In this document: in pieces, positions 10,848 through 21,909 of the stretch | How positions within the stretch are numbered: the first letter of the stretch is position 1 | How the letters are laid out: every line of letters begins with the position of its first letter | From: Strobilurus pachycystidiatus | Taxonomy: Eukaryota; Basidiomycota; Agaricomycetes; Agaricales; Physalacriaceae | Assembly (NCBI GenBank): GCA_019915135.1 | Contig: JAHLMK010000004.1 | Span: forward strand, 682,001-746,000 | Length of the DNA: 64,000 bases | Direction: 5' to 3' | The notes under the pieces: model-generated | What the model saw: only the letters and a program-made list of their open reading frames with translations | The model's database searches: none | What the model was told of the DNA's origin: nothing | Translations under genes and position numbers: made by a program

Positions 10848-13011
10848 CTATCTCGCAAGTGGCGACTTAGCTCTCGTCCCAGGATCACCCTCCATCCTCA
10901 ACGTACTATCCTTTCTGTGCCTTACACTTCCCATCGAGCCGCGTCTCTTCTGCGTGGGTGACGGCGGTACATCCTTCTTCCTCAAACGTGGAGACGGTGG
11001 CCCGCTTTTTAGACTTTTCTGCTTCTCATGTGCCCTCGTATCAAACTCCGATCCTGCCCAGCGTTCCGTAATGCCCGCTTTGACACTCCAGGCCCACAAC
11101 AGGAAAAAGAGTGGCGTCGATACGAGCACGTTGAGAACGGGCCACAGGTCCGGCAAGCGTGCGATGGGCGATGTTGGGAATATCGACTCCACGGTGTGCA
11201 AGACGGCCATGGTTACATACGTCGACGTTGTGAGAGCGTATTTCCAGTTGGTTGAGATCCAGTTCGCCAATGAAGATGATGGGGCTGACTTCGGCGAGGA
11301 GTCGCGCCACACAAGCCGATTCCACAACAACAACACAGCGATGTATTGCACGCCCAATCCGTCCCGCTTGAGTAATGGCCACATACTGAACACCGCTACA
11401 TTGTTCGCAAGGACCGTCCACTCGCCTTGAACCATCATAACCGGGAGCATGCACACCAAAATCGTCTTTTCGTGCACCTGGAACCCGAAGAGGAAAAATG
11501 CCAGACTACTGGTGAGCATGGCGTAAGGTAGCAGACGCGGGTCCGGAGACTGGAGCAGCAGGAAAACAGCAGGTAGGAATGCGAGTAAGGTCAGTACTGT
11601 CGATACGCGGAGCAGAGTGGCCGCGGAGAGGAGGTAGCGCCATTTAATGAGGACATTGGAAGCACACCAGAAATTGGCAACTTTGTCCTCAAAAAGGCCA
11701 CGAGCAAAGGGGAATATGCGGTGTATGACCTGCTTTAACGGCCAGCCATCTTCACCGGGAAGTAGAAATGGCGCAAACATCACAGCAAAAGTAGCTGCCG
11801 TCACAAGGCCATATTGGACAAAGAGCTTGAATGAGCGCTGGTGGATGCATTTGGACAAAAGGTAAGTTCCGATTGCTGGTGCATAGTAGAGGGACATTTG
11901 TTTGAAGGTGAGGGAGAGGACGAAGAACATGCAACCGAAAAGGTCGCGCGAGGTGTAAAAGCAGGCAACGGAAAGAAGGGTGAGGCCGAGCATGAGACTG
12001 TTGTATTGGAAGTGACCGAAGTCAATCAGAAGCAACGAGGGTTGGAGGAGGGTTATAAGTAGAGAGACGTTCTGCGAAACCATTGAGGTGACATTATTGA
12101 CTCGCATAACAAGGACTGACCCTGGCTTTGGATGACCGAACCCATATGCGCATCCACCAGATAATCGCCGGGATATAGACGAGTGCATCCCATGTCACAA
12201 CCGTCCATCGCATGAACAAGCGCAGACTGTCGTCTTCCCTGCCGCGCGACACGTCCAGGGCGAACCATTCGGCGTTTATGCGATTCCCCACATATCCACA
12301 TATCCAGCTCACGTACCCAGTCAGCGGTGGGTAGTCCATACCCCACCACTGAACATCATAGTAATACCAGTGGCGTACTGGCACATGAAGCGCGACCTCC
12401 AACCAATGGCGCTGCGCTTCAAAGTCACCATACATTGGCGGGGTCTTCTGACCAGAGTGAGAGGATAGTGAGAGGAGTAGGCGGATGAGTAGCGCAATCA
12501 TCAATGTATGGAGAATCGGTCCAGGAAGAAGGGGATAGAGAAAAGAGAAAGGTGACACGGCAGGTGTTTTGGACGATGTGGTCGGGGTGAATGCATGTTT
12601 GATGAGGCGGCGGGCTGAGGTGCTCGTGTTGGTGCTGGAGGTGGAGGCAGATTTCGGTGTAGGGGTAAGAGATGAAAAGGAAGAGTATCTCATTCTCGGG
12701 CCACCAGGAGCAGCGCTGGATATAGCGCTTCCTGTTGGGGATGCAGCCCTTGAAGACGCTGGAGAAGTATCGAGTAGCCATAACGGAAGATGTCGTCGAG
12801 GGCGTGGCGCGTGAAGTTCAGTTGCCGCGGCAAGTAAGCTGGGATGAGACTCCAGGGAGTCGACGCTGGTGTTTCCTGAGGGAATCTGTCCAAGTGCATC
12901 AGAAGATAGTCGGTGCGTGATCCCTACGGGCCGTATGGTCGACGACGAGCTGCCTTGGCGCTGCATTTGGGCGCGCAGCGATGGCAGAGGAGCGTCACCG
13001 GCTTCCGACAT
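10848..13011 (-). CDS. ALG6: Dolichyl-P-Glc:Man9GlcNAc2-PP-dolichol alpha-1,3-glucosyltransferase
   Basis: ER membrane enzyme that adds the first glucose to the lipid-linked N-glycan precursor, using dolichyl-phosphate glucose. Two exons, 13011-12121 and 12071-10848, join in phase (WVRSSKAR to NVSLL) and give about 704 aa. The luminal signature GDFEAQRHWLEVALHVPV, then WGMDYPPLTGY and EWFALDVSRGRE, follows ALG6 rather than ALG8. After the junction come LLQPSLLLIDFGHFQYNS and a series of membrane helices. The N-terminal 150 residues are a serine-rich cytosolic extension, and the C-terminus has a basic serine-rich tail; both are longer than in yeast. Confidence 0.9.
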
Positions 13012-13335
13012 GCGCTAAACGCGAAGGAGAGTGTATAGAAGGAATGTGACGGTAAGAGGAAAGACCACGTTTGACGATCAGGACAGTCCGGCGAATCGGA
13101 CCGGGCGAAACAACGGTACTTTCGCACGGTCTAATGACTGGACCTTCTCAATTGCCTTCTGGCGTCGACCAAGACTTCGATCGTCTTCAGCTCTGTTCAA
13201 GCTTTTAAAAGTTCAAGCTTGGCTCTCAACATGTTTCAACAATCGATTAATTGAGCCTCAAATCAAACTGACATTGATACTGATTTTGTCCCAGCTCGAC
13301 TATCTTTATCAACTAAGCAGAGTTCGCATCTTGTC

Positions 13336-15287
13336 TCAGTCCTCTGCCAGCCCCGGTGCCATGTTTCTCGTTGCTGCCCTGATACAAAGGCACTCAGTAG
13401 TGCTCTTACAGAAAAAATCAGGCGAAGGGCGACCATCACACCGCGCTCACCTGTACGCCTTTATGACTGCCTCTCTCCCGTGCCTTTCCCTCCATGACTT
13501 GGAATTTGCCTTCCGCGCCGTACTATACGCTTGCCCTCTTTTACGAGACCCATTCCAGGACATGCATTGCATTTGCGAGTCTACGGAAATCATATCCGCG
13601 TCCAGTGTCTCTGAGACCCCAAACATTCTGAGGCGCGAAGCGTTAGGTGGGAGCGGCATCCACGCCCTGTCAGTCATAAGTATTTCTCGACAACTTCAAA
13701 CAATCAAATAGCATAGCAGACGCTCACCAACTGCTCTTATCGTCGAAGAAATTGATCAAAGAGTATCTTCTGCTTTCGTGCCCGGCCGTTGCCTTGGGCT
13801 TGGAGGCCATGACGTGAGGAGGGGCATCTTGTTCGGCGTATACAACGGCGGGGTACCAATGTGGGGAAGCCAATCGAGCCCAAACTAGTCCGGTTTGTTA
13901 GTGAAGTCTCTGCAAGATATTACGACACACAGTAAGACACACACCCATTGTCCCTCTCTCCAACTGGCTTTCGTGTTTGAAGATTGCCGCCACCCGTAAA
14001 TCTCCTTCTTGTCTCTGTGTAATCATGCCCTCGTTGTCGTCCGGTTTGTCAATCGCTCCTCCGCCAGCATCTTCCGTGTCTATGTTATTGGTTCTGCCAG
14101 CTTCATTCGCAGAATCGCGCGCTTCTTCGCCAACGTATGTTTCCACGTCAGGCAATTCGTGAATCACAAGGCGCCTCCGGGCCATCGTTTCTACTGCGGC
14201 AACCACATCCGCTGGCGTCTCGATTGCGAAATCTTGGGCCGTTTGTGTCCGCTGATCACTCGTAGTTGGCGGAGGACGTCCGAAAAGTCCTGGCAGTGCT
14301 GTTCTCAAGACCGTCAGCTCTTGGTGCTCTTCGATGTCTCGTTGCTCGCGCGCAAACCGTTTCTCTTGAATCAGATGCTGTAAGCCTGGTGCGTTCATGA
14401 GTTCTTGATAGTATGGATGATGGCAAGAAGAAGGACAAAGTCAAACGCACTCTTCAGCTGATGCCTCAAATGTGTGTTCTCTGTTTTTTCAGCATTTTCA
14501 AAACCTTTGTAGGGGAGCCGGCGTCCCCACTTCGCTTTCGTTTCTGTGGACTCTCTTCATTCCGCTTTGTACTGGCCGACGGCGCGTCATGAGTGGTAGG
14601 CGACTGAGCTTGTGGAGGGGTTGCCTTCCTTGAGTTTTTGGCGGTCGCCTGGATATGAGATTGAAGAGATGAATAAAAAGGTGCACGCTCCATGCTTGGT
14701 AGTAATGGGTGGGGAGATGTGGAAGAGGAGGGACCGGGCTGGTAGACTCGAAGTGACTGCGAAAGTTCGGTGGATGGTAGCGATGGCGCCGAATTACCCT
14801 GTTCAAGTTGTGCCTTGCAGAATTCCATTACCTGGCCAGTAGGCACGTAGGGCTTCTCCGTTGGCATCTCTGGTAGAGAACCCAGGCCAGCCGCATGCAC
14901 TACAGCCTTGACCCCATCTACAAAGTCTTCATAGCTCAGGCAAGATGCCCGCCATGCTTGTTTAAACGTAACACCTCTGTCTCCTTTCTCTTGCCCAGAT
15001 TTGCCAGGAAAAGAGAGTGAAGGTGTGGATGCGACGGAGACGATGTAAGCGCAGATTGCAGGCAAACCCACCCTTTTGTCTCCCAGGTAGTCTTCGCCAC
15101 CTGGCATGGTGCATGCTGCCTGCACGCCCAGTAACAGCGCTGTGGCTTTTTCTAGGACCGTTGTTGGAGCCTTTTCGAGATGATTCTGCTGATCGGTCGC
15201 GGATGTTTGGGAAGAATGGTGAGCGGCGGAGAGAGGTGGCAAGAGACGCGAAAGAACAAGGGCCTCGTAGTCAGTGAGTCGGTCCAT
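13336..15287 (-). CDS. Orc6-like/PWWP-domain protein, copy A
   Basis: Reverse-strand paralog of the gene at 15942. It starts at 15287 (MDRLTDYEALVLSRLLPP), aligned with its sister. Order: a helical N-terminal domain of about 140 residues (GLPAICAYI, then RASCL), a serine-rich linker, a basic patch (QKRKRS), a short coiled coil (LQHLIQEKRFAREQRDIEEH) and a C-terminal PWWP-like domain (VWARLASPHWYPAVVY) reached through small introns near 13700 and 13900. The last exon, 13336-13378, encodes the tail ending NMAPGLAED. The N-terminal domain resembles the cyclin-like fold of Orc6 (inference). Between 14478 and 14540 the reading frame must change without a normal-length intron, so this copy may carry a frameshift. 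Confidence 0.6.
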
Positions 15288-15941
15288 CCAAACTAAACCC
15301 CGTCAGTTAGTCGGACCATTTGAACTGAACACCGTCACTTGCCTGAATTATGCTTCACCGAAGACGATATGATGCTCAAGCGATGAGTACTATCATGAAA
15401 GGTAAAAGTGACGAGGGATGTCAGTGTTACTGTGGGTGATAGATAGCATGTCTGTCTGTCCTGAAAGGAGCTACTGTCTTCCTGTATCTCACAACGTCTG
15501 GTTCACCAGGCTAGTAGGTCAGCATATATTGTAATCGCATGTTCGCCGCAGAGCGGCAAACGGCTGAGGTCTAAATTTCCTGTAGTTTGTCACATCCCGA
15601 ATCGGCATGACTTTTTCAGAAGTCAACCACTCGCGAGAATGAAAGGCCGCGGCGCGTCGCGTTGCAATGCGAGTGATGTTGACGGGGGAACAGAAGGGAA
15701 GGGAAAATCATTCGTCAGGTTCAGACAGATCGATCAGACAAGTGGGAATTTGGAAATTTCCCTGATCACGGACGTGAACACCTTGCCTCCGCACCTCATC
15801 ATCAACTGCACACTATCATCTTCACATCCTCTTTTGTGCACTCTTGCCTTCGCCTACATCACCCCCACCTCACGTCATAATCTCAGTCCCACGTGGATAT
15901 TACGACCATTCTTGTTGAAAATCCACTCGGACCCTATCTGC
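15288..15941. promoter_or_regulatory. Shared intergenic region between divergent paralogs
   Basis: The 650 bp between the two head-to-head PWWP paralogs must contain both promoters. An in-frame extension runs upstream of 15942 to about 15639, but the sister gene starts at the residue matching 15942, so I treat the extension as 5' leader. Confidence 0.5.
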
Positions 15942-17900
15942 ATGTCTCTCGAATCCCGCGACTATGATATTCTTATCCTCTCGCGACTCGTACCTCTACC
16001 ACCCGGTTCCGCACCTGAATCAACACACTCTCCACAAGCTTTAGCGACCACCTCCTCATCTACCCACCCGTCGATCGCGATTGTAAACTTACACGACAAA
16101 GCCAAGGCGCTACTAGCGAAGGTTAAAGAGCCGTGTACAACCCCGGGGAACGAATGCTTCCTGTCCGATTTGAGGGTTGGCCTGCCAGCCTTTTGCGCAT
16201 ATCTTGCCTGCTCAGACTCAGAGAGTCCCGAAGCAGGTGGTGTTACGCTCGAAAAGGCGCAAATGGAGGCCTGTCTGACTAGACAGGACTTCATACGCGG
16301 TGTTGGCATCGTCGCACGCGCGGCAGGGATGAAACTTCCGGTCATGCAACCACAACCACAACCAAGGTCGAAATCATCCATCGTCGCTCCCCCACCGACG
16401 TTGGTGGCAGAGTACACCCCGATCAGGTCCAGCTCCCTCCCGCAGCCATCGACATCCTCCGGCTCGCAAACAAGCATGAATGGACCCTTGTCACCCTTGA
16501 CATCCGTCCCGAGGTCACTCACACATACGCAGATCCTGCAAACGCAGAGAAAATCTGGAAGTTATGGTTACAACATACTGGAGCCGCTCTTTGCACCTCG
16601 TCCTACAATACCTCAGGCCCTCAGCGTTATGGCTTTACCGAAACTGCCACCATCGATGGTCAAAGTACCAGATGCAACATCAGAAGTTCAAGTTCAGTCT
16701 GCGAAGGCGCACGCAAGTGACTCTAGGCCGAACGCAGGGGAGGAGCGGCCCAAGAAGCGTAGGCGTACTGAAGGAGCAGGTATGATGTTGGGACTGCAGG
16801 AGATGAAGGCTTTGGAAGAGGAGAATGTCCAGTTGCGGCATCGGATTAACAGTATGTGTTTCTATCTGATTTTTTTGTTCGTATATGCTTACCCTAAAGG
16901 TCTACAACACCTCTTGCAACGAGAGCGCTTCGACCGCGAGGAACGCGACATCGAGGAGCATCATGAGTTGACTGTCTTGAGAACAGCGCTCGTCAAGCTT
17001 CTGGATCCATCAGTGATGCGACCTCCCTCCAGTATTGCTTCTACGAGTACATCGCGCACGTTACCCTCATCAACCATCGCAAACGGGAAGGCGGCGATTG
17101 AGACCGCAGCGGACGCTATTGGTGCGGTGGAGAAGATGGCGCGGAGGCGACTCATAATCACCGATTTACCTGACGTGGAGACATACGAGCCTGAAAATCC
17201 AGAGGACGACAAACAACCCGAAGATGAGCAGGCGCTCGAAGACGACGAGCAATCACTTGACGACGACGTCCGGATGGACGATGAACCAACAGCGCGAGAT
17301 GGACCTGCTGCTAATGTGGTCGAGGGAGGGAGGAAGGCACAGAAAAAGAGAAAGAAGGAGAAGGAGAAGGAGGAAAGAACTCGTCAACGATCGGGGTCAT
17401 CCTCTGACGAGGACCCAATGACTGCGGCGATCTTTGAAGATGGGGATGTTCCGGACGCGGGGACGATGGTCTGGGCGCGGCTTCCTTCCCATCCTTGGTA
17501 TCCCGCCGTTGTGTACGATGAAGGCCCTGCCAACGTCATGGAGTCCAGACCGAGGAGCAAAGACAAGAGTTACTGCCTTGTGAATTTCTTCGACGAGAGG
17601 AAGAGCTGGGCGTGGCTGCTCCTCCCGCCAGCTCCAGCTCGCCTGCGGATGTTCGGGTACTCGGATGTGCTGGATGAGGATATGGTAGCGGAAGACTCGA
17701 ATATGCAGGCTACGCAGCACGTTGGGAAGAAGGTGGCGGGCAGGAGAGGCGGGGGCGGACGTTGGGGGAAGAAGGAAAGGGAGAAGGTGTTGACTGCTGT
17801 GAGGTGAGTTCGAACATCGGTGCTACTCCATCGTTACTTTGCTGACACGTCGTCAAACAGAGCAGCGACGGAGAACATGGCGCCGGAGGAGGACGATTAG
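15942..17900 (+). CDS. Orc6-like/PWWP-domain protein, copy B
   Basis: Three exons, 15942-16851, 16900-17803 and 17861-17900; the last encodes only a short acidic tail (AATENMAPEEDD). Residues 1-130 form a helical domain (SLESRDYDILILSRLVPL, GLPAFCAYL, MEACLTRQDFI) like the first cyclin-type repeat of Orc6. It is followed by a proline/serine linker, a basic patch (RPKKRRRTEG), a coiled coil (residues about 285-345), an acidic and then Lys/Glu-rich stretch, and a PWWP-like domain (MVWARLPSHPWYPAVVYDEG, then CLVNFFDERKSWAWL). PWWP domains bind methylated histone tails and DNA, so a chromatin role is likely. This copy is intact; copy A is diverged. The Orc6 link is inference, the PWWP call is firmer. 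Confidence 0.7.
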
Positions 17901-18156
17901 GTTTCTTCTTGCATGCGTGGCTCTATCTTACATTTATTACTATCTACTATCTTGCGGCCTCGAATTGCCAATCCTCATGTTGTTAGCGTTGAAGCGCAGA
18001 TATCACGCCTTCCAAATTCTGTGCGTATGTGACCTTCACTCAGGAAGAGAAGTCTTCAACTAGAAGCATGAAGTCTTTGTCGAGCGCCGCGTTGTATCAC
18101 CTTCTTGGCGTGTGGAACAAGTATAGTATATTGGCGCAAGGTGAAACGACTGCTAT

Positions 18157-18244
18157 GGCAACTTGGCCGAGTGGTTAAGGCGCTAGAATCAGGTGCACAC
18201 CTATCTAGTTCGAAAGAGCGTGAGTTCGAGTCTCACAGTTGTCA
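18157..18244 (+). tRNA. tRNA-Leu(CAG) with intron
   Basis: Acceptor GGCAACT pairs with AGTTGTC. The anticodon stem is CTAGA/TCTAG, the loop carries CAG, and a 9-nt intron follows position 37. A class II variable arm and a T-arm with GAGTTCGAGTCTC are present. A reverse-strand copy of equal length lies at 43055-43142. Confidence 0.92.
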
Positions 18245-18287
18245 TGTTGGCTGAAGCGGCTTCTTCTTTTTTCGAAAGAATCGAAAT

Positions 18288-18826
18288 TAGGGTGGCGCAG
18301 TAAACTGTAAACCTCCGGGGGCCCGGCGGGGGGTGTTAGTAACGGTATGAATACCGATTCGAAATTTGGAAAGATATGTACAGAATCCAGAATCCAGATA
18401 AATTAATTATCAGAATTTTGCTCAATGCTCAGCGCTCAATCGTAAATTAGATTATAATTATCAGTCATGGAGCAATGAATTTCAGGTTCAAGCATCAAGG
18501 AACTAAGAACTTTGAGCTCTGGCTTGGGTGCTCAGCGCTCAGTGCTGGGACGGTTGAACCTGTGTGGCAGTGACCAGCAGTAATTAGTAACCGCCACAGT
18601 AAACCTCGCCGCTTTGTGCCGGGTGGCCGGTTTGATTCTCAAAATACTACCAACCAACATTGCGGCGCCTCGCCCATTTCGCGCTACCCTCTGACTCGCA
18701 CAGCAGGGCTGCGGCCATCACGCGTAATACTGCGCAAGTGCACGTATCGACGTGAAGTTCGATACCGTGTGTACTCTTCAGAATGTTGTAGCCGTCATGC
18801 ATATCCAAACGTACTGCGCCACCCTA
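18288..18826. mobile_element. Small terminal-inverted-repeat element (hAT-like family, degraded)
   Basis: Starts with TAGGGTGGCGCAGTA and ends with the exact inverse complement of those 15 bases, 539 bp apart. No coding capacity. The same ends bound the element at 42096-42982, which has an 8-bp target duplication. Here I find no matching duplication, so one end may be a different copy or the flank has decayed. It begins 43 bp after the 3' end of tRNA-Leu(CAG). Confidence 0.6.
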
Positions 18827-19311
18827 AACTCACAGACATGAGACGATCATGCGGGCGCCGAGCGGCGATGAGGCATTCCTCAGCCTTGGTATCAGGACTG
18901 TCTGTCCAGAAATATACCAGCAACACCAAATTTTGGTGCTAAGGCCGACTGGTGTGCGACGGGAAGACGCAACAGCAATGGCTGACCAGGCTATCACAGT
19001 AGCAAGTCTTTGCAGCCGACGAGCATCGAAAGGTGTCTTGAACTTGATTCGAGGCGCATGCGTCAAGCAGCATCAGGACCGGCCCCAGTGACATGAGGGA
19101 ATGAACCTTGTTCTTTCTTGGCAGCGAGGTCATCTCGACGAAAGATAACTTCTTACTTGGGAACATATGCAAATCTAAAAGACGCAGAATTTGGCATTCG
19201 CACAAAACCCCTGTCTTCAAGCATCATAAGCATCGATTCCACTTGGAATGCAAGAAAAGAAGCAGCACACCGGCACACCCTCTCCCCTCCCAACCCCATC
19301 CCGCGTATACT
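18827..19311. other. Intergenic, no gene seen
   Basis: Between the small element and the 3' end of the unknown gene. Only short chance frames are present. Confidence 0.5.
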
Positions 19312-20271
19312 CTACTTAGTCTTCTCATGGTACCACGTCGGTTTCCACGTATCGATCTTCCCCCCTTCCTCTGCCTCACCCACGATTTCCTCCTCCGTAT
19401 AACCTCTCGGCCGTACGAACGGCGGTCTCAGTTTGGACCGCGACGCGGGAATGAGGCGCCCCGACTCCTTCTGCGCCGAGCTCTTGCCCAGGTGGCACTC
19501 GATTTGGGTGCGGATGAGCGGGTGCGGGAGGGTGTTGAGGGGGGTTTGGTGGTAGGAGAGGGGGATTCTGGTTGGGCGGACGGGTGGGAGGGCGCGTGCG
19601 GATATGGTCTCGTAGAGGGATTTGGGACGGGGTTCGGGTTGTGGGAGGGAAGAGTCAGATGGGGGAGGGCTATGGAGGAGGTTAGCGAGTGAAAGATAAT
19701 GGGTGTGGTGAGCGGACTTTGTCTCCGAGTTTAGGTTTTGGTTGTTTCCCTCTTGGGTAAAGTTTTCTGCCTCGGAGGCTAGGTCTAGTTCGTTTGCTTC
19801 CTGGGTGACTTTTGCTATCGCAGTTTCAGTCGCAGGTAGTCGTATCCCCTGATGTATGGTCCTGTGTTTCTTGTATTTGACATCTCTTGCGACTAATTTG
19901 AAGGGCGCGGAGAACGTACCTCCGAATAGCAGCCCTCACGCAAGACGAGGACGGAGTCGCGTAATGTTGCAGCATGTTTTGCTAGCCGTGCACGTCGTTC
20001 TGAGCGCGCTGTGATGTTATAAGCTAGGTGAATAATCCAATTCTTGGGAAGATCGTCGACAAAGCCAGGAAGTCGTTGGTGGTAGAAGGTCAAGCAGCGT
20101 ACACAACTCGGGGTCTCGGCCCGATCGTGCTCGATTCGATTCGAGAGACCGAGTCCGAGTCCTTGATTGCGAAGGACACTTACACAGAAACTTTGTCAGT
20201 CTTGCTGCCTCTTGCAAGATGTAATGCTCTTCGAGATTCAATTTAGGCGGCGTATTTGACTGAGAAGACAC
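19312..20271 (-). CDS. Uncharacterised protein, three exons
   Basis: I do not recognise this family. Reverse strand, start 20271 (MSSQSNTPPKLNLEEHYILQ). Exon 1 ends at a perfect GTAAGT donor. Exon 2 encodes a basic helix (SERRARLAKHAATLRDSVLV, then LREGCYSE). A 71-nt intron leads to exon 3, which starts GIRLPATETAIAKVTQEANE. Exon 3 ends in a conserved-looking basic segment (HPLIRTQIECHLGKSSAQKE, then FVRPRGYTEEEIVGEAEE) and the tail WKPTWYHEKTK, stop at 19312-19314. About 240 aa, soluble, no signal peptide. The two-part pattern (helical N-terminus and basic C-terminus around a variable middle) suggests a real constrained protein; the exon chain is my inference. Confidence 0.55.
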
Positions 20272-20479
20272 GCAACCAGTACTATAAGGCTAGATAGACT
20301 CTCAGAATTCAAAAACTTGCCAGAAGTAGCTTTACAGACTACGATTGGCCGAAGGTGCTTCTAGGTCAACACACTAGTCTGTGGCAGAAAGACATTCAGG
20401 CAGGAAAGCTCAGGCAACGGTGCAATGAACCTATGCGCATAGTCTTCCGACCAGAGATCTCGCCACACCAACCTACTCT

Positions 20480-20765
20480 ACGCATCTCATGAAGATACTG
20501 CAATACAGCCAAATTCTCACATTGACTTTGTCCAGAAATCCCCGTTGCAATGCCCAAAGTGTCTCGATTGTCTGCCCCTGCCTGCGACGAGCCACCTTGA
20601 CCAACCACTCCTCACTCGCTCTCCTTTTGAACTTCAGCCTCCAATTCTGGGTCTCGTGATGCAACCATCTCGCTACGCGAATCAAGTCCCACATCGGCGT
20701 TGCGGATAATGCATTCGCGCAGGTTGGGCCATCGCAATGTGTCTTGTATACATAATTTGGAGACG
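20480..20765 (-). pseudogene. Decayed fragment of the local F-box family
   Basis: On the reverse strand, WPNLRECIIRNADV near 20735 matches the CPNLREC segment of the F-box gene at 21910. About 80 bp further on, LKFKRRASEEWLVKVARRRQ matches LKFKKTIDEEGLVNLAKARG from the same gene, followed by bases like the ETIERLRALG segment in shifted frames. The part between these segments is deleted and frames are broken. It lies between the unknown gene and the derlin gene. Confidence 0.6.
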
Positions 20766-20928
20766 CGCTAGACGTGTAGTATAGCGCGTCAGTAGCAAAA
20801 CTGGGTCGAAGCAGCTTTTCGCATCCGAGTCGCCAAATCTGCCACTGTTAGACGTTAGACATTGATCAGCATGGATTGTTTTTATTCCTGCAATCAAGGA
20901 GAATATTGTACAAACATTCCACGACTTC

Positions 20929-21612
20929 CTAGGCATCGCCCAAGATCCTCTTGAGTAATTCCGGTGGCTGCGTGACCAGCGCCCATTTTCCCTCCGCCGC
21001 CACACTCCCGCCATGCATCTCCCGTGCCCACACATCCCGGACAAACCAGACCGCATGCCCGACCACACATCCCATCAGATCCGCCTGCGCCGCCCTCCAT
21101 TCTCCGTTGACCACTACTGTGAACCCCACGAGCGCATACGGCAGGTACGCCGCGCCGATTGTGACGAGGCCAAATAGGGATATAGGCGTAGTCGGATGGC
21201 GGCGGCTCCATACGTAGATGGGCACGAAGGCCAGCGAGCTAGAGAGGAAGGGGCTGGTGCCGCCCATGCCGCCGGGGATGGGGATGGAGCTGAGGAGGAG
21301 GAGCCCCGCGGCGCTTTGGAGGAGGAGCCAGAGGTACGCGGCGGGCTGGGCGGGGAAGGACGAGTCCTCGAGGATGCGGCTGTAGCGCATGAAGAAGAAG
21401 AGGTGGAAGAGGAGGTCCACGCTCAGCGAGCCAAAGTACAGGAACGTCGTCAGCGTCCGCGTCGACAGGAGCGAGGGCAGCGTCGGCGCCGAGTACAGGT
21501 GGAGGGGCGTGAGAAGGTGCGAGTGCACGAGCAGCGACGTCGCGAGCGAGAGCAGGAGCCATGTCCGCGTGATGGGCGGGATCTGCAGCAGCCATGAGAC
21601 GGGGCCCGGCAT
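20929..21612 (-). CDS. Derlin (Der1-like ERAD protein)
   Basis: Rhomboid-like pseudoprotease of the ER membrane that helps pull misfolded proteins out for degradation with the HRD1 ligase and Cdc48. Single exon, 227 aa from MPGPVSWLLQIPPITRTW, which places IPPITR at the normal distance from the N-terminus; an in-frame ATG at 21678 would add 22 residues without family support. Four to six membrane helices follow, with FFFMRYSRILEDSSF in the second loop, the derlin signature region. The C-terminus is GHAVWFVRDVWAREMHGG and ends soon after. The family's missing serine/histidine dyad fits a non-catalytic derlin. Confidence 0.85.
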   Translation of the reverse strand: MPGPVSWLLQIPPITRTWLLLSLATSLLVHSHLLTPLHLYSAPTLPSLLSTRTLTTFLYFGSLSVDLLFHLFFFMRYSRILEDSSFPAQPAAYLWLLLQSAAGLLLLSSIPIPGGMGGTSPFLSSSLAFVPIYVWSRRHPTTPISLFGLVTIGAAYLPYALVGFTVVVNGEWRAAQADLMGCVVGHAVWFVRDVWAREMHGGSVAAEGKWALVTQPPELLKRILGDA

Positions 21613-21909
21613 TGTCGACGCTTTCAGCGCGTGTTTCGCAGACCTAGCAGACGACTTGGGTTCGCAGTCGGGAGCCACGAACGGACGTGTCGTGAACGTG
21701 GCACGGAAGCAAGTTGTAGATGTGGCTGTGTACCGTAACTTGTTCTCTTACTTTCACTTTCGCAATGCTTACTCAGAGTTCTTCCAATGCATCGCCCTCT
21801 TCACACTCATTCCGGCCCGTATACATCGTATTTGCACCATGAGCAGTAGACGGTCTCTATGGTAGGCATCTACCCGCCCCTGCAGTGCAACACCCTCGCA
21901 GCAACACTC

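Noticed and set aside
15639..15941. N-terminal extension of PWWP copy B
   Set aside because: The paralog starts at the residue equivalent to 15942, and the extension has no family-like sequence.
21859..21909. Upstream ATG as start of the F-box gene
   Set aside because: The paralog has a frame change between that ATG and the conserved one at 21910.
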